Shown in pieces: positions 1 to 7,580 of a stretch of 8,138 bases of DNA (positions within the stretch are counted from its first letter, which is position 1; each line of letters begins with the position of its first letter). Position numbers and translations under genes: made by a program. The notes beneath the pieces are model-generated. The model was not told the origin of the DNA. It saw only the letters and a list, made by a program, of their open reading frames with translations, and ran no database searches. The stretch is from CAYNTC01 sp964432925 (GTDB lineage Bacteria > Planctomycetota > Phycisphaerae > Sedimentisphaerales > Anaerobacaceae). The DNA lies in the NCBI GenBank assembly GCA_964432925.1, contig CAYSPM010000132.1:1-8138 (forward strand), in the 5' to 3' direction.

Positions 1-3000
1 CGCTTAGCGTGCGTGATTATTATGAATTGAGTATCTTTCTGAAACTCGCTCAGAAGCAAATTAAAACGCTCATTGTTTGTTTCGTCCAGGGCTGCGTCAA
101 CTTCGTCAAGGAAGCAGAAAGGCGACGGCTTTGTTCTGAAGACTGCGAACAGAAGCGATAATGCTGTCAGTGATTTCTCGCCACCACTAAGCAGCGAGAT
201 ACTCCTTGTTTCCTTGCCAGGCGGTCGAGCTATGATTTCTATCCCAGCTTCAAGAATATCTTCGGCATCCTCAAGCACAACGTCGGCTTTGCCGCCTCCA
301 AAAAGTTTGCGAAAGATCTGCTGGAAGTGACCACGGATTTCTTCAAATGTCTGTCCAAATTTCTCTCGGCTCTTCTTATTGAGCCGGTTTATCAACTGTT
401 GAAGTTGGGCTTTGCTACTATTTAAGTCCCCGACCTGATCGCTTAGGAACTTATGTCGCTGTTCAAGGCCTTCCTGCTCATCTATGGCATCCACGTTCAC
501 ATTACCGAGGCGTTCTATTTTGTCTCGAAGCTCCGCTATCTCGATTTTGATGCCTTCCCAATCGACATCCTGGCCACTGTAGCTCTTAAAGGCATCAGCC
601 AAATCAATCTGCAATTCGTCGTGCACTCTGTCGATAAGGTCCTGTTGCTTCACCTCCAACTGGCCGAGTTCCACCTTAAGTTGGCCGATCACCTGCTCAA
701 CCTCGGCTTTCTCTTGCTGCTTAGTGCGCATAAGCTGTTCTGCTTCTCTCTTTTCGGCAAGCAGCCTCTCAACTTCTTCATGCAAAAGCCGGTTACTCTG
801 CTGGCCCTTTTCTTTTTCCACGAACAGCTCAGAGACAGCCGTCTCGCAGTTAAGAATGTCTCTTTGAGCATCTTTCAATTGTTCACTACAGGTCCGGATT
901 TGCTCTGTCGCCGCATCGGTATCCCTCAGATTTGCCTGCATCTGACCCTGCAGATTCTCAATGATTTGCTTCAGTGCTTTACTTTGCTCAGTGACCTGCC
1001 CGAGTTCGATACGCAAGTCTGTCAGTTGCGTGTTCAATGACTGTTGTTGGCTTCTTTGTTCAGCGCATTGAGCTTCAAGCTCCTGCACGCGCGAGGTCCG
1101 CTCACTGTTTACGGCCTCCAGTTCCTGCAATTTCTGCTTGGAGTCGTACTCCTTTTGTACAGACTGGGCTATCTGCGTTTCCAGCAGATCAATCTCGCCT
1201 TCTATCAACGGCTCCTCGTCTCTGAGCCGTTTAATATTCTCCCCATAAAAAGAGAGCTTCTCAATTATCTGTGTCTTTTCCGTATTGGCTTCATAAACGG
1301 CCGTACGCAGGTCCTTGCAAAGCCTGTCTATATGTGCCTTTTCGCGCGTTTTGTCTTCAATTTGTTTTTCAAGTCCGGCAATCTCGGAGCTCATGTTAGT
1401 GACAGACTCATTAAGCTGCTGCATTCTGCTCTTACGAGATATAAGACCAGTCGTCTTGCCTAATGGCCCGAGCCTTATTGATCCTTCAGGACTAAAGCAT
1501 TCGCCTTCTAACGTTACGAACCTGTACTCGCCTTTACCATTGTGAGCCAGCCCTTTAGGGGCCAGCCCCAGCGCAGACTCGAGCGTATCGACAACGATGG
1601 TCTTGCCCAACAGTTTCCAAACTAACTGTGCATAATTGCTTTCGTATTGAACAAACTCAACGAGTCTGCCTTTAACATGAGGCGACCCTGAAAAATCCTC
1701 TTTATCTACAAAGGGCTCCTTCACATCACGACATAGAAAATTTACTCTTCCATCGAGCTTGCCGATTGTCTGAGAGTCAGCCAACAATTTACCTATATCG
1801 TTGATAACGACGGAGTCGGTTCGGCCTTCGAGAGCGGCTTCAACAGCAGTTGCATGCTCAACATCGGTGGATATGATCCGGGCTAAAATTCCATCGACGT
1901 AGTCCAGCCTACTGTTCGCATCTGCCTGGCTTTGCAGCAGGCTTTTGACAGCCGGTGGTAGACCCTCGCATCTTTTTTCCATATCAGTAAGAACACTCAA
2001 CTCGCCATTGAGTGCACTTCGTACCTCCCTGTTGCAGACCAATCGTCTTTGGTTCTCCTCCAAGGAACAATCAATTTCTTCAATTTTCTTGCGTTTGGAT
2101 TCCAGACTCTGCTGCAATTCGTCCAGCACTTTCTCCACGTCATTCAGGCGTGCCTGATATTGCGCCTTTTCGGTAAGCAATTTTTCAAGCTCAGACTTAG
2201 AAGTTTGAGCTCGACTGGCCAGACGATCCTTCTGGCTCGACAGATTGTTTCGGTGAGCTGAGGTACTTTGGATTTCATTGTGAAGTTGAGCTGTTCTTCT
2301 GACAATGTCAATGATGCCGGACTTTTCATCTTCCAGATCCGCCTGAAGATGAACAAGCTTCGCATCGACTTTGCGGACTTCTTCTTCCTGTATTCGCTCA
2401 ACCGCTTGATTTTTATCCCTCAGCATTCTTTCGCAGCTTGCCTGCTCAGTTTTATGTCGTGCCAACGCCGACTGCAACGTGCTTCTCTGTTCCTGCAGCG
2501 ATTTCGCTTTCTGGCGTTCTGACTCCGTTCTTTGCTGCAGCTCCCCAACCCTCGTCCGCAAAAATTCAATACGCTGTAGTTGTTGCTCTATTTTGCTCTG
2601 GACAGCAACAAGACTGTTGCCCGTCTGATTCAGCAGGTGTTCCTTGTCCAGGATGTCATTGCCCAGTCTACCTAACGCTGCATCAGCCCTTGAAATTTCT
2701 GCTGACAGTAGCGCATATTGCTCTTGTGTTTCTTGAAGGACTGTATTCTTCTCCTGCAGTTGCGCACGATTTTGCGCATACTCAACCAATGAGTAATTAA
2801 CCTGTAGCTCTTTGAGTCTTTGGGTGTATTGAAGATAACTTCGAGCTCTGCCGGCTTGAAGTTTTACACTACGCAGTCTCTTTCTTACTTCAGTCAGGAT
2901 ATCTGCCAGCCGGAGCAGATTCTGCTCAGTGCGCTCGAGTTTTCGAAACGCCTCTTTCTTATGCGCTTTGTATTTGCTTATGCCAGCCGCTTCTTCGAAT

Positions 3001-3491
3001 ATGAGCCTTCTGTCTGTCTTGGACGCACTTAGCAACTGTTCAATCTGGCCCTGCTCAATTATCGAATAGGCCCTGGTACAAACGCCCGTGTCCATGAACA
3101 GCTCTCGAATGTCTTTCAAGCGACAGATCTTATTGTTGATGCGGTATTCGCTTTCCCCGCTGCGATATATCCTGCGAGATATCTGGACTTCATCAGCATC
3201 TATAGGCAACCGACGCGACACAACTCCTTCCTGGTTTGAAATACATAAGGTCACTTCGGCAGAATTCATAGTTTTTTTGCCGCCGCTTCCACCAAATATA
3301 ACATCGGCCATCTGGTCGCTTCGAAGGCTCTTAAGCCGTTGCTCACCAAGTACCCATTTGACGCCATCGACAACATTGCTCTTGCCGCAACCATTCGGCC
3401 CTACAATCGCAGTTATAGATGAATCAAAAACAAATTCTGTCTTGTCAGCAAAGCTCTTAAACCCATCAAGGACAATCTTTTCCAGTCTCAT
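1..3491 (-). CDS. smc: Chromosome segregation ATPase SMC (3' end cut by the window edge)
   Basis: SMC homodimers work with ScpA/ScpB to organise and segregate the chromosome. I translated the complement of 3491 down to 3 by hand and found 1163 codons with no stop. The ATG at 3491 begins MRLEKIVLDGFKSF, the usual SMC N-terminus. The Walker A motif GPNGCGKS is at residues 31-38. Two long Gln/Glu/Lys/Arg-rich coiled coils flank a hinge at about 505-680, which starts near GLPPAVKSLL. The C-terminal ATPase lobe has the signature LLSGGEKSLTAL (LSGGEK at 1101-1106), the Walker B and D-loop motif FLDEVDAALDE (1127-1137), and the switch histidine in ITHAKR (His1161). Where many bacterial SMCs have Asn, Ser or Arg after that histidine, this one has Ala. 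Only the short tail after the H-loop should be missing. An AGGA ribosome site six bases upstream supports the start. The gene stands alone, 686 bases downstream of its neighbour. Identification is essentially certain. Confidence 0.98.
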   Translation of the reverse strand, partial: MRLEKIVLDGFKSFADKTEFVFDSSITAIVGPNGCGKSNVVDGVKWVLGEQRLKSLRSDQMADVIFGGSGGKKTMNSAEVTLCISNQEGVVSRRLPIDADEVQISRRIYRSGESEYRINNKICRLKDIRELFMDTGVCTRAYSIIEQGQIEQLLSASKTDRRLIFEEAAGISKYKAHKKEAFRKLERTEQNLLRLADILTEVRKRLRSVKLQAGRARSYLQYTQRLKELQVNYSLVEYAQNRAQLQEKNTVLQETQEQYALLSAEISRADAALGRLGNDILDKEHLLNQTGNSLVAVQSKIEQQLQRIEFLRTRVGELQQRTESERQKAKSLQEQRSTLQSALARHKTEQASCERMLRDKNQAVERIQEEEVRKVDAKLVHLQADLEDEKSGIIDIVRRTAQLHNEIQSTSAHRNNLSSQKDRLASRAQTSKSELEKLLTEKAQYQARLNDVEKVLDELQQSLESKRKKIEEIDCSLEENQRRLVCNREVRSALNGELSVLTDMEKRCEGLPPAVKSLLQSQADANSRLDYVDGILARIISTDVEHATAVEAALEGRTDSVVINDIGKLLADSQTIGKLDGRVNFLCRDVKEPFVDKEDFSGSPHVKGRLVEFVQYESNYAQLVWKLLGKTIVVDTLESALGLAPKGLAHNGKGEYRFVTLEGECFSPEGSIRLGPLGKTTGLISRKSRMQQLNESVTNMSSEIAGLEKQIEDKTREKAHIDRLCKDLRTAVYEANTEKTQIIEKLSFYGENIKRLRDEEPLIEGEIDLLETQIAQSVQKEYDSKQKLQELEAVNSERTSRVQELEAQCAEQRSQQQSLNTQLTDLRIELGQVTEQSKALKQIIENLQGQMQANLRDTDAATEQIRTCSEQLKDAQRDILNCETAVSELFVEKEKGQQSNRLLHEEVERLLAEKREAEQLMRTKQQEKAEVEQVIGQLKVELGQLEVKQQDLIDRVHDELQIDLADAFKSYSGQDVDWEGIKIEIAELRDKIERLGNVNVDAIDEQEGLEQRHKFLSDQVGDLNSSKAQLQQLINRLNKKSREKFGQTFEEIRGHFQQIFRKLFGGGKADVVLEDAEDILEAGIEIIARPPGKETRSISLLSGGEKSLTALSLLFAVFRTKPSPFCFLDEVDAALDETNNERFNLLLSEFQKDTQFIIITHAK

Positions 3492-3497
3492 TTGCTA

Positions 3498-3501
3498 TCC
3501 T
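3498..3501 (-). promoter_or_regulatory. Ribosome binding site of smc
   Basis: On the minus strand AGGA lies six bases before the ATG at 3491, within GGCAGGATAGCAA-ATG. Its position fits a Shine-Dalgarno site and agrees with the start of the conserved MRLEKI N-terminus. Few other genes here have so clear a site. Confidence 0.55.
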
Positions 3502-3940
3502 GCCATGAACGTCCGGTAACTATTTTCATAAAGCCAAAACGGATATCCCACGCCAATACGCAATATTGTTATCGGTCGAGCATCTGTCTTCTCTTGACAA
3601 TTATTCAACTATATAAGCTCTTTGAAGGACCTACCTGTGTACTTGGAGCCCTATCCACACTTTTCTGTACGCTACTGTTGGTATTACTATGCAGTACTTG
3701 GCCTGTCAGAGAAGAATTCACTAAGTTTCTGTCGCTGCCATCTGGTTTAACGTCCCAGCCTCCTTTTTGACTGACACTTAGCGAAAACATACCCAAAAAA
3801 CCCATCAATGCTTTGTGCCCTCGCTCTGCAGATCACTGAGCGGAGGCAGGAGTTACTATTTTAGGTGCTGTTCATTGGAATTTACGATATTTGCTAACGA
3901 TATACTTCCTGCTTGCCTCAATCTGGGGGGCCACCCTCAC

Positions 3941-3954
3941 TGGTAACATTACCA
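3941..3954. repeat. Short inverted repeat TGGTAA-CA-TTACCA
   Basis: Two perfect 6-bp arms are separated by two bases, giving a near-palindrome of the size often bound by dimeric regulators. It lies in the gap upstream of smc, about 450 bases from its start, and no regulator gene is nearby. This is a sequence observation only, with no family match, and it could be chance. Confidence 0.3.
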
Positions 3955-4034
3955 CCATCGAGACACGTAAGCACTTGCAGGGCGCTAAAAAGTCCACAGA
4001 ACAACCAACAGCCATTTCCTGAGACTAACGTCCC

Positions 4035-4058
4035 CAGCATTTGCTAAGGAAAATGCTG
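4035..4058. repeat. Perfect 8-bp hairpin in the gap upstream of smc
   Basis: CAGCATTT (4035-4042) and AAATGCTG (4051-4058) are exact reverse complements around an 8-base loop. Neither strand has a run of T directly after it, so it is not a standard rho-independent terminator. It begins about 120 bases downstream of the stop of the membrane-protein gene on the minus strand. It could structure the end of that transcript or be an operator, and its role is unknown. Confidence 0.4.
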
Positions 4059-4177
4059 TCTTCACCATTACCAAGGATAAGCTTCACTGGCTAATATAAC
4101 CTTTTAGTAGCCTGCTAAACATTTAGATGGTCAACACTATCTTTGTCTCCGGTCTCGAACCATCTCGAAATAACTTT

Positions 4178-4930
4178 TTATTTTTGTTGACCGTTGTACT
4201 TTTTTCTTTCTCTGCCTTTGAAGGAGAGAATAAGGCCGACTGTTATTACACCTACTATAGCCCACTGCAGATACAGTCTACTCAGCTTTATTGCGTGACT
4301 TGCTACTTTGAACAATGGAAAAAATCCAAGATTAGCCCTTCGACTAATATTGCTCCATGGTCCATGGGGTGGAAACAAGCCCATTAGCACAATCACAGCT
4401 ATACCTATCCAAACAAAAACCTTTTGTTTCCAGTTCATAATGGGGCCGTTAATCTGACTCATCAGTTTTCCGTTTTGCCTGTCTTTTTTGTCTCTGAAAG
4501 CAAGGGCTAAACTGGCGGTTACTACCGCCACAATCGCCCACTTAATAAGCAGATCAGGCTTTATCTGAAAATATGGCTTCGTGGAAAGTATGCTGAGATT
4601 TTCTTTCGCCGGATATAAGCCCATTAGCACAATTACAGCTATGCCTAACCAGAGACACACAATTTGCTCGTAGTTCATAACTGCTCCAGCTACCTGGGCA
4701 AGATGCTTACCCTCTTGCTCTTCTCTATGTTTATTGGCTTTGCTGTCTTTGAAGATTACAACAAGACCAGCGCTTACAAGCGCCACCATAAATACCAATA
4801 TTAAATGTCTGGGGTTGCTAATGTGGAACATAAAATAGATCATCGCAAATATTCCTATATAACACCCGACAAGAAACAACACAATAAGTCCCACTGTACG
4901 CCCAATAGAAGCGATCAGCTTTTTACCCAT
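4178..4930 (-). CDS. Six-helix membrane protein built of three tandem two-helix units
   Basis: I cannot name a function. The 250-residue protein has six hydrophobic stretches at about 12-35, 43-60, 90-106, 127-145, 170-186 and 218-237, so it should be an inner-membrane protein. It divides into three units of about 84, 80 and 86 residues. Each has two helices followed by a charged loop (FKDSK, FRDKKDR, FKGRERKK). Units 2 and 3 begin MNYEQ and MNWKQ at residues 85 and 165, and both contain GIAVIVLMGL. This two-helix unit resembles short planctomycete hypothetical proteins as I recall them. I chose the ATG at 4930 (MGKKLIAS) because the extra 13 residues from a GTG at 4969 look unconserved; a weak AAAGG lies upstream of 4930. 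The longer form ending at 4969 is possible. A weak TTGATA (5031-5036) with 17-base spacing to TACCAA could be its promoter. The gene is isolated between FlgI-like and smc. Confidence 0.8.
   Translation of the reverse strand: MGKKLIASIGRTVGLIVLFLVGCYIGIFAMIYFMFHISNPRHLILVFMVALVSAGLVVIFKDSKANKHREEQEGKHLAQVAGAVMNYEQIVCLWLGIAVIVLMGLYPAKENLSILSTKPYFQIKPDLLIKWAIVAVVTASLALAFRDKKDRQNGKLMSQINGPIMNWKQKVFVWIGIAVIVLMGLFPPHGPWSNISRRANLGFFPLFKVASHAIKLSRLYLQWAIVGVITVGLILSFKGRERKKYNGQQK
4439..4678 (-). repeat. Second 80-codon unit of the membrane protein, matched by unit 3 at 4178-4438
   Basis: Sequence at 4617-4642 recurs exactly 240 bases away at 4377-4402. The 17 bases AAGCCCATTAGCACAAT are identical, and the flanks are near-identical. 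At the protein level 16 of the first 23 residues match between units 2 and 3 (positions 85-107 and 165-187). Exact 80-codon spacing and shared silent positions point to an in-frame duplication that is not very old. Unit 1 (4679-4930) keeps the layout but is much more diverged. Confidence 0.8.
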
Positions 4931-5127
4931 GATTCTATTTGCCTTTATAACTCCGTAATCATATTCCACATCTACTCAAAGTGCCTTATCACCGCCACCA
5001 CGTCATTTTGGTATTTGCCTGTCTGTGTTGTATCAATAGTCTCATCCCGCTCTCGGAAACCAGCTTGAAATCGATAGCTATTTTTTACAAATTAAAAACA
5101 TGCCGCGAATAATCTCAGAGTATTAAC

Positions 5128-5184
5128 TTGGTTCATCTACCCTTTGTAGGAACGTATTTTCAAGACACTGTGTTGTTGAACCAA
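5128..5184. repeat. Nested inverted repeat downstream of the FlgI-like gene
   Basis: TTGGTTCA (5128-5135) and TGAACCAA (5177-5184) are perfect 8-bp complements. Inside them sits a small hairpin, CTAC-ccttt-GTAG (5137-5149). The structure begins about 30 bases after the stop of the FlgI-like gene on the minus strand, so it may fold in the 3' end of that transcript. It is not followed by a T-run on the minus strand, so I do not call it a terminator. Confidence 0.3.
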
Positions 5185-5215
5185 AAATGCCCTAACTCTA
5201 CAGATGCTTTAACGA

Positions 5216-6826
5216 TTAGCGGATATCAGGCAGCGGCCCAGCCCAAAACTCCGCCTGTACAGCATTTTTGTCACACATCTGCTTCAAAAGCGCTATGATC
5301 TCAGCATAAGAAACACCAAGTCCGCCTTGTTGCCCATCCTCCTTTACGGGTTCCTCACATAATATCTGAATAATGTCACTGAGTTTGAAGGAACACTTTA
5401 ATGGGCCAATCACGGTAGGCCGTGTGGGATGCTTGCGCATTATAGAAACGTATTGCTGACCAGATCTGGAGTCAATCACAATATCGCCGTTAACAGACTG
5501 GATAAAAACATTGTCACGGCAATGCAACGGGGCACCAAATAAAACAATTCTTGGCTGACCTCTACGGGAAACGTAAATCGCTTTTTGTTTCGTCTGGGCG
5601 ACTTGCTCGAGAAAGAAGCTGCGCCCGACGAGTCTCTTTGTAACCGCAATGTCGTTCAGCTTTCGCAATTGACTATAGGCTGCCAACATGATATCAAAGT
5701 CTGGGTCCTGCAAAAGCCTTCGCGCAACAGATGCTGCATCTTCGGGCTTCGCTGCTGCCGTCAAAGCCTCCAAGGCTTCGAGCCGATAGGCCGAAGCCCT
5801 ATCCATTGATATTTCCCTAAGAGCCTGTACTCCCTGTTCACCCCCTATGTTGATCATACACCGACCTGCTAGCAATCGTACGTGTTCATCAGATGAATTC
5901 AACAAAACTTTAAGCTTACTAAGGCTTGTGCTACCAATAGCCTCAAGGGCAATTTCGCTTGCTTCCTTGTCTTGGCCAACAGCAAGCTTTGCAGCAAATG
6001 TTTTAACTCTCTCTTTGTCCAACTCTGGTGTCCGGTCGAGATACATTGCTTCAACTATTGAGATGAATCTTTGCACTCGTGTTTTGTATTTGGCCGGTAT
6101 TCTCAATTCAACCTGGCCTGATGAGATAGCTCTAGCCGTTCCAGAAGCAAACCTCCCATTTATCAAGTTCCGTATGAGATTTGCACTTCTGTAATTCGGC
6201 TCGCGAAGAATCATGAATATTAAGTACTCTTCCAAAGCCTTTCCTCCGTAAAGGACATACGCAATTCTCATGCTTGCAGTGCTGGTACTAATCTTGTCCA
6301 TAAAGACCGGCCCTTCCGCAGCAGCTATCACCCTCGTCGCTATGCCAAAAGTACCTCTGGGTTTAAGCTCAGCTCTATAGAGCCAGCCGTCTTCCAAAGA
6401 GATTGTTTGCGTACCGGGCAAAGCAGTTATTCTCAGATCAAAGCGCTGACCCTTCGGTGCAGCAGCCGGCACGACCCCCTCTATCCATACAACGGCCGTT
6501 TCAGGGCTGTCAATAAACCTGTCAACGTTAATCCTGTCTCGCGGCAGTTGCGCCAGAACATACCGCTTCAGGTATTCTCTGACCTGTGGCGGACACTCTG
6601 CGGAACCCGTCCCTTTTAGTCCACCCACCAGTCCATACCCCTCGACGGGAATTGGTTCAGGCTCGGTTATCTCAACCAGTGAGCCAATTGTGGTACCTAA
6701 ATCCCCAGCAGGCATAAGCTGGGTCTGGCGACCATGGATTTGGCCAAGTTCGCGGCAGCTTATCAATGCGCATCCGCAAATAAGTGCTGCTACCAGTAAT
6801 ACTGTTTTCTGATTAAGAATCCTCAT
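5216..6826 (-). CDS. FlgI (flagellar P-ring)-like lipoprotein with HEAT-like repeats
   Basis: The product has 536 residues. The N-terminus MRILNQKTVLLVAALICGC ends in a lipobox (LISC, Cys24), so a cell-envelope lipoprotein is expected. Residues about 50-265 resemble FlgI, the flagellar P-ring protein: GYGLVGGLKGTG at 63-74 matches the family's GYGLVVGLxGTG, and EGVVPAAAPKGQRFDL near 116-131 matches the following conserved block. Residues about 285-395 form HEAT-like helical repeats (LKVLLNSSDEHVRLLAGRC and similar). A C-terminal region (405-536) is unassigned. Ordinary FlgI is about 365 residues with a plain signal peptide and no HEAT part. No flagellar gene is adjacent, so a P-ring role is not established; a structural or scaffold role in the envelope is only a guess. 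I chose ATG 6826 because it gives a clean signal peptide. A TTG at 6850 would add eight residues, and neither start has a Shine-Dalgarno site. A promoter lies 49-77 bases upstream. Confidence 0.9.
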   Translation of the reverse strand: MRILNQKTVLLVAALICGCALISCRELGQIHGRQTQLMPAGDLGTTIGSLVEITEPEPIPVEGYGLVGGLKGTGSAECPPQVREYLKRYVLAQLPRDRINVDRFIDSPETAVVWIEGVVPAAAPKGQRFDLRITALPGTQTISLEDGWLYRAELKPRGTFGIATRVIAAAEGPVFMDKISTSTASMRIAYVLYGGKALEEYLIFMILREPNYRSANLIRNLINGRFASGTARAISSGQVELRIPAKYKTRVQRFISIVEAMYLDRTPELDKERVKTFAAKLAVGQDKEASEIALEAIGSTSLSKLKVLLNSSDEHVRLLAGRCMINIGGEQGVQALREISMDRASAYRLEALEALTAAAKPEDAASVARRLLQDPDFDIMLAAYSQLRKLNDIAVTKRLVGRSFFLEQVAQTKQKAIYVSRRGQPRIVLFGAPLHCRDNVFIQSVNGDIVIDSRSGQQYVSIMRKHPTRPTVIGPLKCSFKLSDIIQILCEEPVKEDGQQGGLGVSYAEIIALLKQMCDKNAVQAEFWAGPLPDIR

Positions 6827-6874
6827 ATAGCACGAAATCAAAGAACACAATATTTGATTCAGAGCAGTTCTAAA

Positions 6875-6903
6875 ATACTACGCTCCACAAGCTTCATCGT
6901 CAA
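6875..6903 (-). promoter_or_regulatory. Sigma70-like promoter of the FlgI-like gene
   Basis: On the minus strand TTGACG (6898-6903, 5 of 6 to consensus) is followed after exactly 17 bases by TAGTAT (6875-6880, 4 of 6). Transcription would begin near 6868, giving a leader of about 40 bases before the ATG at 6826. It lies in the 190-base gap after the YjbQ-family gene, so the FlgI-like gene probably has its own promoter. Confidence 0.55.
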
Positions 6904-7016
6904 GGTATTTAGCGTTGCCAGCGCTTTTCAAAAGGCGTTCCACCTCTACACGTATCACCTTTCTATGCTCGCGGTAAACCACTCAACGCGGCGATTCTCT
7001 TTGCAGCTCTGCTCCA

Positions 7017-7433
7017 TCAGCAGACTATTTGGCAGATAATGGTTCTGGTTCTTGATCTGGTATCGAAATCCACAAGGATTATTTGTTGCCAAGTTCCCAG
7101 AGTAAGTCGGCCATCCACTATCGGCACGCTCAAAGAAGGACCCAATATCGCTGCACGCACATGGGCATGGCCATTATCGTCATGCCAGGTTTGTTCGTGT
7201 TCGTAGCGGGCTGCCTCAGGAGCGATCTTTTCGAACGCTGCCTTTATGTCGTAATTAGCCAGTCCCGGCTCAAACTCAGTAGTCGTAATGCCAGCAGTCG
7301 AGCCGACATTGAAAAGCGTAACAGTCCCGTCACTAACGCCAGACCCAGCCACAGCCTCGCTGACTTGGTCTGTGATATTCACAACGTGGCAGTTGCCTTC
7401 GGTCTTGACCTTTATCTGCTGGTTTTTAATCAT
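7017..7433 (-). CDS. yjbQ: YjbQ/UPF0047 family protein
   Basis: The product has 138 residues, the normal full length for this family (TIGR00149/PF01894). Conserved blocks appear in order: GITTTEFEPG at 49-57, YDIKAAFEKIAP at 61-72, YEHEQTWHDDNGHAHVRA at 77-94 with the clustered histidines 79, 84, 89 and 91, LGPSLSVPIVDGRLTLGTWQ at 97-116, then the strand QIILVDFDTR. Some members are called secondary thiamine-phosphate synthases because overproduction rescues thiE mutants, but the native role is unsettled. The protein is expected to be soluble and cytoplasmic. The ATG at 7433 is preceded by AAAAGGA eleven bases upstream, which supports this start. The C-terminus ends QIVC where relatives commonly end near QIIGE, a small variation. 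It is 190 bases from the FlgI-like gene, with no thiamine gene beside it. Confidence 0.95.
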   Translation of the reverse strand: MIKNQQIKVKTEGNCHVVNITDQVSEAVAGSGVSDGTVTLFNVGSTAGITTTEFEPGLANYDIKAAFEKIAPEAARYEHEQTWHDDNGHAHVRAAILGPSLSVPIVDGRLTLGTWQQIILVDFDTRSRTRTIICQIVC

Positions 7434-7490
7434 TTACGATAAGTCCTTTTCTACCGAACGCTAAGTGTCATCAAACCTGATAATCTCATA

Positions 7491-7519
7491 AACCTATTTG
7501 ATATAAGCTATTACGTCAA
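7491..7519 (-). promoter_or_regulatory. Possible promoter of the YjbQ-family gene
   Basis: TTGACG (7514-7519) on the minus strand is followed after 17 bases by TAGGTT (7491-7496). The -35 is good (5 of 6) but the -10 is poor (3 of 6). The same TTGACG with the same spacing precedes the FlgI-like gene. The predicted start is about 50 bases before the ATG at 7433. Confidence 0.35.
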
Positions 7520-7580
7520 GTTAAAAAATCCTTTTCCACAGCGAATTTCAATTCGAGACGCCAATTGCAGTTTATGTCGT

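Larger units (their letters stand above)
3492..4177. other. 686-base gap upstream of smc with no recognised gene
   Basis: No recognisable protein family appears in any frame. The longest minus-strand frame (3605-3808, 67 residues, beginning MMGFLGMFSLSVSQKGGWD) is rich in Ser, Asn and Thr and lacks a close ribosome site. A 40-codon frame starts at an ATG near 4044 on the minus strand and contains LDGGNVTSEGGPPD, which I do not recognise either. The gap also holds an 8-bp hairpin (4035-4058), a palindrome-like TGGTAACATTACCA (3941-3954), a GC-rich imperfect hairpin at about 3818-3846 (CCTCGCTC against GAGCGGAGG), and a tandem ACGATAT pair (3884-3890 and 3897-3903). The part next to smc should contain the smc promoter, but I saw no convincing -35/-10 pair. 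It may be a long leader, a decayed gene or small genes. Confidence 0.5.

Noticed and set aside
453..1040. 195-residue open frame on the plus strand
   Set aside because: It lies antisense to the continuous SMC coiled coil, and its Leu/Phe-rich composition is what the complement of Glu/Lys/Gln codons yields. No family is recognisable.
1044..1463. 139-residue plus-strand frame and others through 3519
   Set aside because: All are antisense to smc, whose frame I checked as unbroken with conserved motifs at both ends.
3818..3846. GC-rich imperfect hairpin considered as a rho-independent terminator
   Set aside because: A one-base bulge breaks the stem and neither strand has a T-run directly after it.
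3950..4020. Plus-strand reading ATLTGNITTIET, considered as part of a secreted protein remnant
   Set aside because: The match is too short and low in complexity, stops follow quickly, and no second conserved block was found in any frame.
5847..6194. 115-residue plus-strand frame
   Set aside because: Antisense to the FlgI-like gene, with no recognisable domain.
6854..7039. 61-residue plus-strand frame, considered as a transposase remnant
   Set aside because: No transposase motif could be identified. It overlaps the promoter region and the end of the YjbQ-family gene.
7083..7442. 119-residue plus-strand frame
   Set aside because: Antisense to the YjbQ-family gene, which carries all its family motifs on the other strand.
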